From positions 1-64,000 of the forward strand of contig JAJFLU010000039.1 in NCBI GenBank assembly GCA_021772515.1: DNA of 64,000 nt. Reading direction: 5' to 3'. The position numbers and the translations under genes were made by a program. The notes beneath the pieces are model-generated. The model saw nothing but the letters and a program-made list of their open reading frames with translations, was not told where the DNA came from and did not search any database. This DNA is from Opitutales bacterium (GTDB lineage Bacteria; Verrucomicrobiota; Verrucomicrobiia; Opitutales; UBA2987). Below are positions 8,860-18,955 of the stretch, piece after piece; position 1 is the first letter of the stretch, and the number at the start of each line of letters is the position of its first letter.

Positions 8860-8911
8860 TTGACATTCGCTACATAATTGCAGTTATAGCATTATTTCTC
8901 GCTAATAATGC
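8860..8911 (+). promoter_or_regulatory. IclR gene promoter region with operator-like inverted repeat
   Basis: A consensus -35 TTGACA lies at 8860-8865, with a weaker -10 candidate TATAGC at 8885-8890. The perfect inverted repeat GCATTATT-TCTCGCT-AATAATGC (8889-8911) ends 6 bases before the start codon of the IclR-type regulator. A direct repeat of TGCAGTT also lies here. The position fits autorepression. The 8662-8859 part of the gap is AT-rich and shows nothing else. Confidence 0.4.
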
Positions 8912-8917
8912 AGTTTT

Positions 8918-9640
8918 ATGTTGCCTGCACAGCCCAACCAAAGCCTGATTGACGGGGTACGATGTCTTAAAGCTCTTTCTCTTGCAGGAAAATCCCTCGG
9001 AGCGGTCGAAGTTTCCCGGTTGTTGAAAATGGAGTCGACCAAGGCCCACCGCCTGCTCAAGACCCTGGCTCACCTTGGCCTCGCCCACCAGGGGGGGAAC
9101 CGAAAATTTCAGGCCGGCCCGGGCCTTTCCGTCCTGGCTGCCCAAAGCCTGTTCAACGCGCCCTTATGGCATACGATGCGCGAACCGCTCCAGGATTTAC
9201 AAAGTCAATTACCTTTTGAGGTAGAACTTGGAATTAGCTGGGAGGGCGTGGTTTTCAATTTTTTCCGCAGTGAGCCCGAACTCCGCGCAAAATGGGCAAT
9301 GGGCCGCATGGAATTGGAGTCGGCGACGCGGTCGGGCATCGGGCTGGTCCTACTTTCCTGTCTTCCTCAGGAGAAAGTCGAGGCGGTATTCATTGGCCGT
9401 CCCGTTCCGGGGTATCCCGGAGGTTTGCCGTCGCTGATAAAAACCCTGCGTGAATCAAAGAGCCGGGGTTATGCCTTTGTGCCCTCCGCGAATTCGAGCG
9501 AAAATTTTTCCTTGGCGGTCGCCCAGGAGGATAAATCGTATGCCATCGGATTGTCAGGAGCCATCAAGGAAGAGGAGGTTCCCGATTTGGTAATGCTATT
9601 ACGGCACACCCTGCATTTGTTACGCAGCCCCCATGATTAG
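8918..9640 (+). CDS. IclR-family transcriptional regulator
   Basis: The 240-residue protein has an N-terminal winged helix-turn-helix (residues about 8-70; LGAVEVSRLLKMESTKAHRLLKTLAHLGLA is read as helix 2, turn and recognition helix) and a C-terminal effector-binding domain of IclR type. The length is normal for the family. The inducer cannot be read. It is followed by an OsmC gene and an AddAB pair on the same strand, 58 bases away, but these look functionally unrelated. The start is the ATG just behind an operator-like palindrome. Confidence 0.85.
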   Translation: MLPAQPNQSLIDGVRCLKALSLAGKSLGAVEVSRLLKMESTKAHRLLKTLAHLGLAHQGGNRKFQAGPGLSVLAAQSLFNAPLWHTMREPLQDLQSQLPFEVELGISWEGVVFNFFRSEPELRAKWAMGRMELESATRSGIGLVLLSCLPQEKVEAVFIGRPVPGYPGGLPSLIKTLRESKSRGYAFVPSANSSENFSLAVAQEDKSYAIGLSGAIKEEEVPDLVMLLRHTLHLLRSPHD

Positions 9641-9698
9641 AACCTATTTAATTTCTTAATTGATTGCACCGCGGTTCGCCTTGGGTTTGACTCTTGTC

Positions 9699-10115
9699 AT
9701 GGTAACGATAACTGCGAAATATGAAGGCGATCTCCGCTGCTCCGCACAACATGGGCCCTCCGGTTCCCTTCTCAGCACCGATGCTCCATTGGATAATCAG
9801 GGCAAGGGGGAGGCATTTTCTCCCACCGACCTCTGTGCGACATCCCTCGGGACCTGCATGACGACGATAATGGGTATTCGGGCCCGGCAGCTCGGCATCG
9901 ATATTTCCGACGCGCGTTTCGAGGTGAAAAAAATCATGTCCGCCGACACGCCGCGACGGATTACGGGTTTACCGGTTGAATTCTGGATTCCCGGCAGCCA
10001 CTCCGAGGAGGTCAAGGCGGCTCTCAGACATGCGGCGGAAACTTGCCCTGTTAATTACAGCATCCACCCGGACATCGACAGGCCCATAACCATTCACTGG
10101 ATCGACGAGGACTAA
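9699..10115 (+). CDS. OsmC/Ohr-family peroxide-reductase-like protein
   Basis: The 138-residue protein has the OsmC fold. The two conserved cysteines used for peroxide reduction are present: ATSLGTCMTT (first) and AAETCPVNYSI (second, followed by the usual small and polar residues). The family reduces organic hydroperoxides with a thiol donor. The frame is open upstream to a TTG at 9660, but the ATG at 9699 (MVTITAKYEG) matches the usual start of the family. The product is likely cytoplasmic. Confidence 0.85.
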   Translation: MVTITAKYEGDLRCSAQHGPSGSLLSTDAPLDNQGKGEAFSPTDLCATSLGTCMTTIMGIRARQLGIDISDARFEVKKIMSADTPRRITGLPVEFWIPGSHSEEVKAALRHAAETCPVNYSIHPDIDRPITIHWIDED

Positions 10116-10132
10116 GGCGGGCGGCGGAAATT

Positions 10133-13102
10133 GTGACGGTCCGCTTATACCAGGCAGGGGGATTTGAGGATTGCTGGCGGCATGCCCTTGAGCCGTGGTT
10201 TCGGCGTCAGGGGCGGGAATCCGCGCTGGCGGAGCGGCCCATCGTGGTGGTAACGCCCTCGCAGGCCTATGCGGCCTTTCTCAAAAGCCATTTATTAAAT
10301 GCGGGTCTGCCCCTTTTCGCGGTTCATTTCTGGAGTCCGGGGAATCTTCGCGAATTTCTTCTCGCGGGGAGAAAATATGGCGGGCGAATCGCTTTTCGAG
10401 AGGAACTGCGCTTCCTGATGGCGGTCGCGGCGGGGGAAAATTCGGGGGAACCTTTACTGGAGGCGCTCGAAGAGGATCCCGATGAGTTGGTCCGCACTAT
10501 CGATCTGCTCAAGGCAGGCGGTTACGACAGTAAGTCACTGGATGGTAAATTATGGGCTGAGACCGCCCATAGATTGGAAAAACTTTTAACTGCGTCCGGT
10601 CTGGAGACGACGCAGGAACTGGATTGGCGTCTTTCGGAAGTAGAAGCGAGAGAGCCCTCGAGTAAATTAATTTCCTCGATACTGGTGACGGGATTTTCAG
10701 CCCAACATTGGTCCCTTTATCCACTGTTGCTGGGGGGGTGCCTCCATGCGGAAGAAGCCTTTTTTTGCCTTCCATTGGCAAGGGAGAACCTGCCCGAGCG
10801 GGCTTGGTTGGGAACATGGGAGGAGCGTTTTGGGGAATCCGGATTGGTTCCCGAAGTGGATACTGAGGAATCCTCACGCTATGCAAATTTATGCTTCAAT
10901 TTTTCCATGGATCTACCGGGAGCGCCTGAAAAATCGGCCGTGGATTTTCATCTTGCGGGCAATGTGCGCGAGGAAGCCGAAACCATTGCGGCTCGGGCCT
11001 GCTCCTACCTGATCGATGCGGGGTGTCGGCGACTGGGGATTCTGGTACCTTCCGGTTCTATTTTGGGGAGGGAAGTGGCCTCGATACTTGCCCGCCTGGA
11101 AATTCCCTTTCTGGACAGCCTCGGTTTTTTTCCGGCCCAATCGTCCCGGCAAAGCCTCTTAAATCGCTGGTTGGAATTTCAGCGGAATCAGAGCCTGCCC
11201 TCCTTTCATTTTTTTCTTCAATTGCGGCAGAAATTCGGGATGGATTCCCCTGGATTTACGCATTCGGCGGAGAGGGAGTTAAAGGAGGCGTTCGGCATTT
11301 TACTGACCGATCACATCGATGTCCTTCGTTGTTGGCTGAAAGAGAAACTTCCCGGCGGAAAGGGTATTGAAGCGTTGAACCGTTGGCCCTCTCTGCCGGA
11401 ACTGGCGTTGTTCGCCGAATTTTTGGAGGCCTCGCTTGACCCGCTTGAAAAACTCGGCTGGGGGGGAGACCTGGAAACACTTGCCGTCCGAGCGGAGCCG
11501 CTGAAAAACGCAACCCCCCGTCCAATAAAGCGCGCAATTTTTCTGCGTTGGCTGGGTGATATTCTGCAAACCCCCGGGCGGACCCGCCATTCCTGTGGGA
11601 GAAATCCCTTTTCGCCGGTGCATCTATTGACCTATGAACAGGCCGTCGGTCAGGCCTTCAGCCATCTGATATCAGGGGGACTCAATCAGGGTCTGTGGCC
11701 GCCCGAACCTTCGGGTTCGCCGTTTTTATCGGAGGATCGCGTTGCAATTTTGAATAACCGAGTGATCGAGGAAGGCACACAGGGGGAGGGCCATACGGTA
11801 GTTGCGGATAATTTTGGCCTGCTGCTCAGTCCGAGAGCTCGGATTCAAATGGCCTGGGACGGGTTTAGGGGATTGCTTGAGTCTGTCAATTGCCGCCTTG
11901 CCGCGACCGCCTCCCTGGCGTCGGAGGGCGATTTCCATAAACCAGCGCTACCGAGCGAGCTTTATTTGAAACTATATCTGGCGGATCGTGGAGTCCATCT
12001 GGAAGAAAAAACCATGGTAGAACTGGCCGAGGCGACTCGGCAGTGGCTTCCAGAACGCGACCGGAATCAGTCATCGATCACCCCGCCCGCCCGTGAACGC
12101 CTGCATCGAGCCCATATTGCCCGGAGAAATCCTGAGGAACCTTTCGGCGAGTTTGAATTTGCCTATCGGGAGCCTCCGCCGGGGGGGTTAGGGCTGTCCT
12201 GCAAAGCCTGGGAAACGGTAATCATGCGGCCTGCCTCGGTTTGGTTGAATGGGGTTTTGGGAGTGCGCAAAACCGTGGATTTCAATGAGCCGCCGAATTG
12301 GCCATTGGCGACGGGGATTTGGGTCCACGAATGGCTCCGGATCGGCAGATCAAGCGGTACCGAGGCGGAAGAAATTCCGTTCCGCGCCTATCCGGCGGAA
12401 GGTGTCTGGGCCATACAGGTAGCCGCCAACGCGGAACGGATGCGCGAGACCGTGGATTCAGCTTTCGCGCAATCGGGGAGGACCCTGCCGGATTGGTGGG
12501 AATCGGGGTGGTCTCAGGCGCTTCGCACGGCCCGCAGTCTGGCGGAATCGCTCGATTCGCTGGAAGGTTGGCCCCTCGCGGCGAGCGAATGGAAATTGCC
12601 GCCGGAGACAGTCGTAAATTTTCCCCGAGAGGGGAGCATTCCCGTATCTGGTCGCATCGATCTGCTGTTGGGCAAAGAGACTGAGTCGGATAGAGCACCG
12701 GTTGGGTCGATTCCGCTGTGGGTTATCGATTTTAAAACCGGAAAAAATAAACCACTTAATCTCAATGAGTTGCAAAAGGGCAAGGGATTGCAGATCGGCC
12801 TCTACGCCCTGGCGTTGCAGTCCCTTGGCAATGTGCAGGTAAATTTCAGTCTGCTAAAACCGGGCGGCAATATTTCCGATCAATTAACACTGGAAGATTT
12901 GCAGGTATCTGGACTCAATAACCTCTGGATCGGTCTCGGCGCGGCGCAGCGCAGCGGGGTTTTGGGTATGATCGGGGAGGTGAGGGCGAAATTTGGGGCA
13001 TCGACCGATTACCCGATTGCGACCTTGCCCATCGACCCCGAGGTGTTGCGAGCAAAATGGGAAAAAACCCACCCGCGTCTTCCTTTTTCAACAAATTTCT
13101 GA
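10133..13102 (+). CDS. addB: AddB-like exonuclease subunit with C-terminal PD-(D/E)XK nuclease
   Basis: The 989-residue protein starts with GTG. The C-terminal 150 residues carry a RecB-type PD-(D/E)XK nuclease: GRIDLLLG, then WVIDFKTGKN, then QIGLYALAL. The N-terminal and middle parts are a diverged helicase-like region without a clear Walker A motif, as in AddB/RexB. Together with the AddA-like protein encoded immediately downstream it should resect double-strand breaks to load RecA. The middle of the protein is too divergent to place Chi recognition. It lies 17 bases after the OsmC stop. Confidence 0.8.
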   Translation: MTVRLYQAGGFEDCWRHALEPWFRRQGRESALAERPIVVVTPSQAYAAFLKSHLLNAGLPLFAVHFWSPGNLREFLLAGRKYGGRIAFREELRFLMAVAAGENSGEPLLEALEEDPDELVRTIDLLKAGGYDSKSLDGKLWAETAHRLEKLLTASGLETTQELDWRLSEVEAREPSSKLISSILVTGFSAQHWSLYPLLLGGCLHAEEAFFCLPLARENLPERAWLGTWEERFGESGLVPEVDTEESSRYANLCFNFSMDLPGAPEKSAVDFHLAGNVREEAETIAARACSYLIDAGCRRLGILVPSGSILGREVASILARLEIPFLDSLGFFPAQSSRQSLLNRWLEFQRNQSLPSFHFFLQLRQKFGMDSPGFTHSAERELKEAFGILLTDHIDVLRCWLKEKLPGGKGIEALNRWPSLPELALFAEFLEASLDPLEKLGWGGDLETLAVRAEPLKNATPRPIKRAIFLRWLGDILQTPGRTRHSCGRNPFSPVHLLTYEQAVGQAFSHLISGGLNQGLWPPEPSGSPFLSEDRVAILNNRVIEEGTQGEGHTVVADNFGLLLSPRARIQMAWDGFRGLLESVNCRLAATASLASEGDFHKPALPSELYLKLYLADRGVHLEEKTMVELAEATRQWLPERDRNQSSITPPARERLHRAHIARRNPEEPFGEFEFAYREPPPGGLGLSCKAWETVIMRPASVWLNGVLGVRKTVDFNEPPNWPLATGIWVHEWLRIGRSSGTEAEEIPFRAYPAEGVWAIQVAANAERMRETVDSAFAQSGRTLPDWWESGWSQALRTARSLAESLDSLEGWPLAASEWKLPPETVVNFPREGSIPVSGRIDLLLGKETESDRAPVGSIPLWVIDFKTGKNKPLNLNELQKGKGLQIGLYALALQSLGNVQVNFSLLKPGGNISDQLTLEDLQVSGLNNLWIGLGAAQRSGVLGMIGEVRAKFGASTDYPIATLPIDPEVLRAKWEKTHPRLPFSTNF

Positions 13103-13104
13103 AG

Positions 13105-16100
13105 ATGGAAGCACAATCGTCAGAACCGCAGCCACCCCCTATCGATCAGGTTTCCCGTGACCGTTTTGCTCTGGAAATCGATCGCAATTTTTCGGTAATA
13201 GCCCCTGCCGGAACTGGTAAAACTCGCGCCATAATCGACCGAATTGTCCACTTGGCCAAATCCGGCTTTGCGGGAAGCGGCAAAACGATGCCGTGCTTAG
13301 TAGTGGTTACCTATACGAATAAAGCGGCTGACGAAATGCAGGTTCGCGCCCGTAACGAATTATTGAAGGCTGGCGGTGGGACCGAGGCTGTTGGTCGGCT
13401 GCGAAATGCTTTTTTCGGAACCATCCATAGTTTTTGCGGAGAATTACTGCGGCAATTTGGTCCCGAAGCCGGGCTGCCCTCGAATTTCGATATCGTGGAT
13501 GACGATCAGGCGCTTTGGGGGGAATTTTTTAGAAAAACCGACTCATTTACCTCATTTTTAAGCGAGGAAATTCAAAAAGGACTGATGCGGCATGTCCCAT
13601 TGCCCAAAATTCTTGAATTGGCCAGGAATTATCGATTGCCGGTCGGGGAGTCGGATAATTGCCCCGCGCGACCCTATCCCCGGCTGCGATTGGAGCATTT
13701 ATTGAATTTCGAGCCTACCAATAAGCGGGCCTTGAAGGGCATTTCCGAAGGCAAGGAACTTGTCGAAAGCTGGTTGTCTGAACTGGAAACCGGTGCGGGA
13801 ACGGATTATCTTCCGCTCCCCGAATTCACGAAAGGCGGGAAAGATTTTCAAAACCGATGGAAAGCCAGTTTCAGGCCGCTGCGGGATTGGCTGGAAGAGG
13901 CGACCCTGGATTTGGTCGGTGAGATTGCTCGGCAGTACCGGTGGTTTCGGGTCTCGACCGGGCGATTGACCTATGACGACCTCATCGACTTGGCTTTGGA
14001 GCTTGTTCGCGAAGAGGCGGCGGGGCGGAGGATTCGGGGGTTTGGCTACAGTATTCTTCTGGACGAGGCACAGGATACCGACGCCCGTCAATTTGAGGTT
14101 TTGACAGAGGTTGCGCGGTCACCTGCGGCGATTGGGCGATGGCTGGAGAGTAACGAGGACCCGCCCGAACCCGGACGATTTTGCATGGTCGGCGATCCTC
14201 AGCAATCTATCTACGGGAGTCGTGCCGATTTGCCGACCTACCGGCGTATTCACCGGAACCTTGTGGAAAATGGAACTGCCGATGCGCTGGTTTTTTCGGT
14301 CACATTTCGCTGTAGCGAGGGCATCGTGGGGGCCGTCAACGAGTTTTTTCCCAATATTCTGATCAATGATCAAACCGGCGACTACTCGGAGCAGGCAGAT
14401 TTTGTCCCGCTATCGGCCAAAATAGATGCCGGTGCGGGGCAGGTCGCACGTATTCTTTTTACCCCATCCGCAAAATTGGTTTCGATAAAGGCGGAACATG
14501 CGCGAGCCCGTGAATTTGCCCAAACATTTGCGGAATGGTTTCAGACCCAGGCGCTCGATGATTTCCAGGCAGGTGATCTCTCCGAGGTGGCCATTCTCTG
14601 CCCGCGCAATGATTGGTTGCGGACGCTGGATCGGGCGTTCTCGGAGCGGGGAATCACTACCCAATTGCATCCGGGAAGCGGCACGCAGGGGGAGAATCCG
14701 GCCTATCTGTGGTTGACCGCGTTGCTGACGGTGATTTCACAGCCGGAAAATTCGTTTGAGATCGTGGGGACGCTGCGGGAAATATATGGGATATCGGACC
14801 ACGATTTGGCCGAGTATCGACACCGGTGGCAAAAAGATAATACGGGGAAGGCTTTTCAAATACTCGTTCCGATTGGGGGGGCGGGAGTTGTGGCCGGGAC
14901 GCTCAATGAACTTGCCAGAATCCGGGGGGAAGTCGCGGGAAAAACGCTTCGGGATGCCGTAAGTCACTTAGTGGAGACAATCTGTTTGCAAGAACGGCTT
15001 TCGGTTTTACCGAATTTTTCAGAAGAGGAGATATCGGGGGTGTTTGAGGAACTTCAGGTTGCTGCGGCCCGAGCGGAAAACGACCGGCTCTCTTTGGATG
15101 AATGGGCTCTTACCCTGGCCGGGCAATTTTCCAAACGCACCCGTGCCGGGCCTAAAAAACGGGGCCATTTGCAATTGCTCTCCTGCCATATGGCAAAGGG
15201 ACTGGAGTGGGATGCCGTAATTTTACCATTTTTGCACCGCCGGGTTCGCTATGGAAAAAGCAATTATCCGACCTTGCGGCAGGCGGGCCCCACCGAAAAT
15301 CCGCGGCTGGCGCTCGATAGTCAGCATAAGTTTGGATCCCTTGAAGCCAAGGTGGCAGAGATTCAGAGTTTTGAAATGGAACGACTGCTCTATGTGGCGA
15401 CGACCCGTGCCCGGCATTCACTGGTCCTGATTGATGATGGGGCATTTTTCCCAAAATCGGGGCATTCATTTGCCGAAAAACTGCGAATATTGCCTGATGG
15501 AGCAAATACTGAGGCCTGGTTGAAGCTTCCTGGCAATTTGCGAAAAAAGACGACGAAAGTGGAAGTTGAAGAGTCAGCCGGAGAAGTGACAGTTCCGATG
15601 CGGGAAACGCTGGATGCCTCCTGTTTTGCGGACGCCCAGGCAAAGGCGGGCAATTTCATCCAGCGGATTTTGCCCAGCAGCCTCGCCCATTGGGAGGGAG
15701 CGTCGGTATCGCGGGATGAACCCGAGCCGTTGTTGGGGCACGAGTTTCCAGAGGAATCGTTGGCCAAGGATGGGGCGGCCTACGGGAATTGGTGGCATGA
15801 AATGATGGAGAAAACGCCCTGGCCGGGGAGCGCGGATGATTGGAAAAATCATTTCCTGGACTCTCTGAACCATTGTCCGGACAAAGAGAGGGGGGCCGGG
15901 GAAATCGAGCTTTTCGGCAACTCCGAGTTGGCGAAGAAACTGGCAGAACCCGGCTGGGTGATCCACACGGAAATCCCTTTCCTCTGGCAGGCCGACAATG
16001 CAACGGCCTACGAAGGAATTATCGATATGGCGGCCCGTGATACCAACGGCGGCGGCAGTCGGTGGTTTCTTGTCGATTGGAAAACGGACCGAATGGAGGA

Positions 16101-16245
16101 GGGTAAATTAGCCGAAACGCTCAAAACACGCTATTCAAAACAAGTCGGAGTCTATGCCCAGGCGGTTCAGTCAATCTACGCCGAACCAGTAGAATCCTAC
16201 CTCTATACTACAGTTGGTGGATTTTCGGTTCCGGTAGACAAATGA
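13105..16245 (+). CDS. addA: AddA-like UvrD-type helicase/nuclease
   Basis: The 1046-residue protein is a superfamily 1 helicase fused to a nuclease. Motif I is APAGTGKTRA, motif Ia TYTNKAADEM, motif II LDEAQDTD, motif III GDPQQSIYGSRAD, motif V-like HMAKGLEWD and motif VI YVATTRARHSL. The C-terminal PD-(D/E)XK nuclease has EGIIDMAA, FLVDWKTDR and QVGVYAQAV. With the preceding AddB-like protein it forms a dual-nuclease RecBCD-type complex. The ATG at 13105 follows the addB stop by 2 bases; an ATG at 13057 that overlaps addB by 46 bases is also possible. Confidence 0.88.
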   Translation: MEAQSSEPQPPPIDQVSRDRFALEIDRNFSVIAPAGTGKTRAIIDRIVHLAKSGFAGSGKTMPCLVVVTYTNKAADEMQVRARNELLKAGGGTEAVGRLRNAFFGTIHSFCGELLRQFGPEAGLPSNFDIVDDDQALWGEFFRKTDSFTSFLSEEIQKGLMRHVPLPKILELARNYRLPVGESDNCPARPYPRLRLEHLLNFEPTNKRALKGISEGKELVESWLSELETGAGTDYLPLPEFTKGGKDFQNRWKASFRPLRDWLEEATLDLVGEIARQYRWFRVSTGRLTYDDLIDLALELVREEAAGRRIRGFGYSILLDEAQDTDARQFEVLTEVARSPAAIGRWLESNEDPPEPGRFCMVGDPQQSIYGSRADLPTYRRIHRNLVENGTADALVFSVTFRCSEGIVGAVNEFFPNILINDQTGDYSEQADFVPLSAKIDAGAGQVARILFTPSAKLVSIKAEHARAREFAQTFAEWFQTQALDDFQAGDLSEVAILCPRNDWLRTLDRAFSERGITTQLHPGSGTQGENPAYLWLTALLTVISQPENSFEIVGTLREIYGISDHDLAEYRHRWQKDNTGKAFQILVPIGGAGVVAGTLNELARIRGEVAGKTLRDAVSHLVETICLQERLSVLPNFSEEEISGVFEELQVAAARAENDRLSLDEWALTLAGQFSKRTRAGPKKRGHLQLLSCHMAKGLEWDAVILPFLHRRVRYGKSNYPTLRQAGPTENPRLALDSQHKFGSLEAKVAEIQSFEMERLLYVATTRARHSLVLIDDGAFFPKSGHSFAEKLRILPDGANTEAWLKLPGNLRKKTTKVEVEESAGEVTVPMRETLDASCFADAQAKAGNFIQRILPSSLAHWEGASVSRDEPEPLLGHEFPEESLAKDGAAYGNWWHEMMEKTPWPGSADDWKNHFLDSLNHCPDKERGAGEIELFGNSELAKKLAEPGWVIHTEIPFLWQADNATAYEGIIDMAARDTNGGGSRWFLVDWKTDRMEEGKLAETLKTRYSKQVGVYAQAVQSIYAEPVESYLYTTVGGFSVPVDK

Positions 16246-16258
16246 ACTCAAAAATCGA

Positions 16259-16861
16259 TCAACAGTGGCCGCGTTTTAGTTTTTCGGCTTGGTAGATGGC
16301 GGCTAGGGCGGCGAAGTCCTCTTCCCGGCTGCTGCTTTGGATGTGGTGGTCGTATTTTGCCTTGGCCTTCATTTCCATATGGGCGGTTTGCAGGCGGCGC
16401 TCGATTTCGTCGGAGTCATCCTGCCCGCGTCCGACGAGGCGTTCGCGTAATTGGGGGAGGTCTTTTGGAGAAATGAAAACAGTGGTGAGCTTGCCCGCCA
16501 GGATGGAATCTTTTTCCGCCGCCAGGCGAATGGTATCGGCGCCCTGAACGTCGATACTCAGGACCAGATCGATGTTTTGTGCGAGTTTGTTATGGATTTC
16601 ATTTTTGAGAATTCCGTAACGGTAAATATGGACATTGGCATCCTCGAAAAACTCGCCGTCCTCGACACGTTTTTCAAATTCATGGGGGCTTAAAAAATAA
16701 TAATCTTCACCATCGATTTCACCATTTCTGGGGGGCCGGGTGGTTGCTGTTACGACTCTTTGAACTTCGGGGTGATAGGTTTTGACCATGCGTTGGCAGA
16801 GGGTGGTTTTTCCACTCCCCGCAGGGCCGGAAACTATCAATAACAATGCAGTTTGCTCCAT
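16259..16861 (-). CDS. gmk: guanylate kinase
   Basis: The enzyme phosphorylates GMP to GDP with ATP. The P-loop GPAGSGKTT is near the N-terminus. The GMP-binding segment TATTRPPRNGEIDGEDYYFL and EFFEDANVHIYRYGI follow. The 200-residue length from the ATG at 16861 is standard; a TTG at 16897 would add 12 residues. It is convergent with addA, with only 13 bases between them. Confidence 0.95.
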   Translation of the reverse strand: MEQTALLLIVSGPAGSGKTTLCQRMVKTYHPEVQRVVTATTRPPRNGEIDGEDYYFLSPHEFEKRVEDGEFFEDANVHIYRYGILKNEIHNKLAQNIDLVLSIDVQGADTIRLAAEKDSILAGKLTTVFISPKDLPQLRERLVGRGQDDSDEIERRLQTAHMEMKAKAKYDHHIQSSSREEDFAALAAIYQAEKLKRGHC

Positions 16862-16897
16862 CTGACGAGAGTCATGCGATTGCTGGAATTTCGTCAA

Positions 16898-17434
16898 TCA
16901 ATAACTGAGGGCGACGACACACAAAGCGAGCCCATAGGTGGCAAAGAATGAGCCCAAGGCATTTGCGCGGGTTTTGCGGGCAAAGAGCCAATTGAAAAAA
17001 TCGCGGAGTTTGAAGGGAATCGTTCCGAGATAGAGGGCCAAAACGATGCCTGCGTAAACAAATACGACCAAAAAGAGGCGGCTGACCTGTGGTTGCATGA
17101 ATGCGGCATCGAGGAGAACTTTGGCGGTTAAAAGCCAGAGAATTGCGGCTCCCCGGACGGCCAGGAAATCACGGACGAAGAAGAAGGAAAGCACACCCAC
17201 GGCCAGAAAGAAAACAAAGAGGAGCGTTTTGTAATTTCCGAAATCGGCAGCGCCAAGCTGAGTCACGTGGTAGAGAAACCAACCTCCCCCCAAGCCCATT
17301 GTAAGGATGGCCAGGGGGGTGGAACGCAACGATTTTTTGGCGAATTTTTCAACCAAATCTCGCTTAAAAAAAAGAATGGCAGCCGAGGCCACCAAAATCA
17401 GTCCGGGTATTAAAGTAGCAGTGAAGAGTGACAT
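16898..17434 (-). CDS. hypothetical integral membrane protein
   Basis: The 178-residue protein contains about five hydrophobic segments (residues about 5-23, 40-58, 70-90, 95-112 and 120-140) and a basic loop near LFARKTRANA. I do not recognise a family. It lies between gmk and miaB on the same strand, 24 bases after the miaB stop, so it is probably in one operon with them. The GTG/ATG start follows a normal gap. Confidence 0.7.
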   Translation of the reverse strand: MSLFTATLIPGLILVASAAILFFKRDLVEKFAKKSLRSTPLAILTMGLGGGWFLYHVTQLGAADFGNYKTLLFVFFLAVGVLSFFFVRDFLAVRGAAILWLLTAKVLLDAAFMQPQVSRLFLVVFVYAGIVLALYLGTIPFKLRDFFNWLFARKTRANALGSFFATYGLALCVVALSY

Positions 17435-17458
17435 ATTTCGGTTAAAAAGAAGAAATTT

Positions 17459-18853
17459 CTAGTGCGCCAGGAGATGGGATTTATCAACCTTTGAGTCTGA
17501 GGTGTCGGGGTTGAGAATTCCCCGCAATGTGCTCACCGAAGCCCCTTCGATGTGGAGATTGACGAGCTTGCCGGCGAGATCGCGGTCTCCGGGGAAAACT
17601 GCCTTGCGATTTCCCCTTGTTCTCCCTGCCAGAATGCCCTCGCCCTTTCGCGCCGGGCCTTCGACCAGAACCTCCTGCGTCGTGCCGATGAGGGAGCGGT
17701 TTCTGACCATAGAGCGTTCGGCCAGGATTTGCAGGAGAATCTGGTTTCGCTCCTCCTTGACGGCCTGTGGAACCTGATCTTCGAGATCCGCCGCCGGGGT
17801 GCCGGTTCTTACGCTGTATTTGAAAATGTAGGCCATCTCGAAACCGATTTCCTCGAAAAACTCCCGGGTAAGCTCGAAATCCGCCGCACTTTCACCGGGG
17901 AATCCGACGATTATGTCTGTCGAAAAATACATATCGGGCACAATGGCGCGCAAATCGTCGATAATCTGCCGGTAACGCTCGCGGCTGTAGGGGCGGTTCA
18001 TGGCGCGTAAAATTCGGTTGGAGCCGCTTTGCAAGGGCAAGTGGACGTGCTCGCAGAGTTTTGGAAGATCCCGATAGGCCTCGATCAGATCCTGCTTGAA
18101 ACCCCGTGGGTGGGGCGAAGTGAAACGGATTCTCTCGATACCTTTTACCTCGTTGACGGCTTCGAGTAATTGCACAAAAGGGCTTTTCCCATTCAGAAAA
18201 GGAATCTCACGCCGTCCGTAGCTGTTGACGATTTGTCCCAACAAGGTGACTTCCCTGGTTCCGGCGGCGGCCATTTCCTCGATTTCCTCGACGATATCGG
18301 TGATGGAGCGGCAGCGTTCCCGGCCCCGGGTTTTGGGGACGATGCAAAAGGTGCAATTCATATTGCAGCCCTGCATGATGGAAACAAACGCGCTCACCCT
18401 TGGTTCCTCTACATTGTGGGCGCGGATTGTATTTTGGGAGCCTTCCTCCTCGTCCAGATCGACGATGGTTCCCGGCGTGGGCCCCCTGCCCTTCATGGAT
18501 GCGATGATATTATCGAGGTGATCCGGCACGCGGTGAAATTTTTGTGTGCCCACGAGTAAATCGAGATCGGGGAGCCGGTCGACGAGCTCACGGCCCCGGT
18601 TTTGGGCCATGCAGCCGAGGATGCCGATGACGAATTCGGGGTTGGTTCTTTTGTTTTTCGCCAAATAACCGGTTTTGCCAATGGCTTTTTGCTCGGCCTG
18701 ATCGCGGACCGCACAGGTGTTGAGCAAGACCACATCGGCCTCCTTTTCGTGGCCAACGATGCTGTAACCCCGGTCGCGGAGCATGGCAGCGACGGCCTCC
18801 GAATCCCGCTCGTTCATCTGGCAGCCGTAAGTTTTTAAATATACCCGGTTCAT
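17459..18853 (-). CDS. miaB: tRNA-2-methylthio-N6-dimethylallyladenosine synthase
   Basis: MiaB adds a methylthio group at C2 of i6A37 in tRNAs that read UNN codons. The 464-residue protein has the three expected parts: an N-terminal UPF0004 domain with its cluster cysteines (KTYGCQMNERDSE; LNTCAVRDQAEQK; GILGCMAQ), a radical SAM core with CNMNCTFC (residues about 164-171), and a C-terminal TRAM domain. All six cluster cysteines are present. MiaB rather than RimO or MtaB is supported by KTYGCQMN at the start and VPKTRGRE. Confidence 0.93.
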   Translation of the reverse strand: MNRVYLKTYGCQMNERDSEAVAAMLRDRGYSIVGHEKEADVVLLNTCAVRDQAEQKAIGKTGYLAKNKRTNPEFVIGILGCMAQNRGRELVDRLPDLDLLVGTQKFHRVPDHLDNIIASMKGRGPTPGTIVDLDEEEGSQNTIRAHNVEEPRVSAFVSIMQGCNMNCTFCIVPKTRGRERCRSITDIVEEIEEMAAAGTREVTLLGQIVNSYGRREIPFLNGKSPFVQLLEAVNEVKGIERIRFTSPHPRGFKQDLIEAYRDLPKLCEHVHLPLQSGSNRILRAMNRPYSRERYRQIIDDLRAIVPDMYFSTDIIVGFPGESAADFELTREFFEEIGFEMAYIFKYSVRTGTPAADLEDQVPQAVKEERNQILLQILAERSMVRNRSLIGTTQEVLVEGPARKGEGILAGRTRGNRKAVFPGDRDLAGKLVNLHIEGASVSTLRGILNPDTSDSKVDKSHLLAH

Positions 18854-18955
18854 GAAATATCGATGTGAAGTAAAAAAAGGGCTGAGCGAGTCAGGTCAAC
18901 GGATTTATGAAGACACCCTCCTGGCGGGCAATGCTTCGATTTTTCACTGTTTAGT

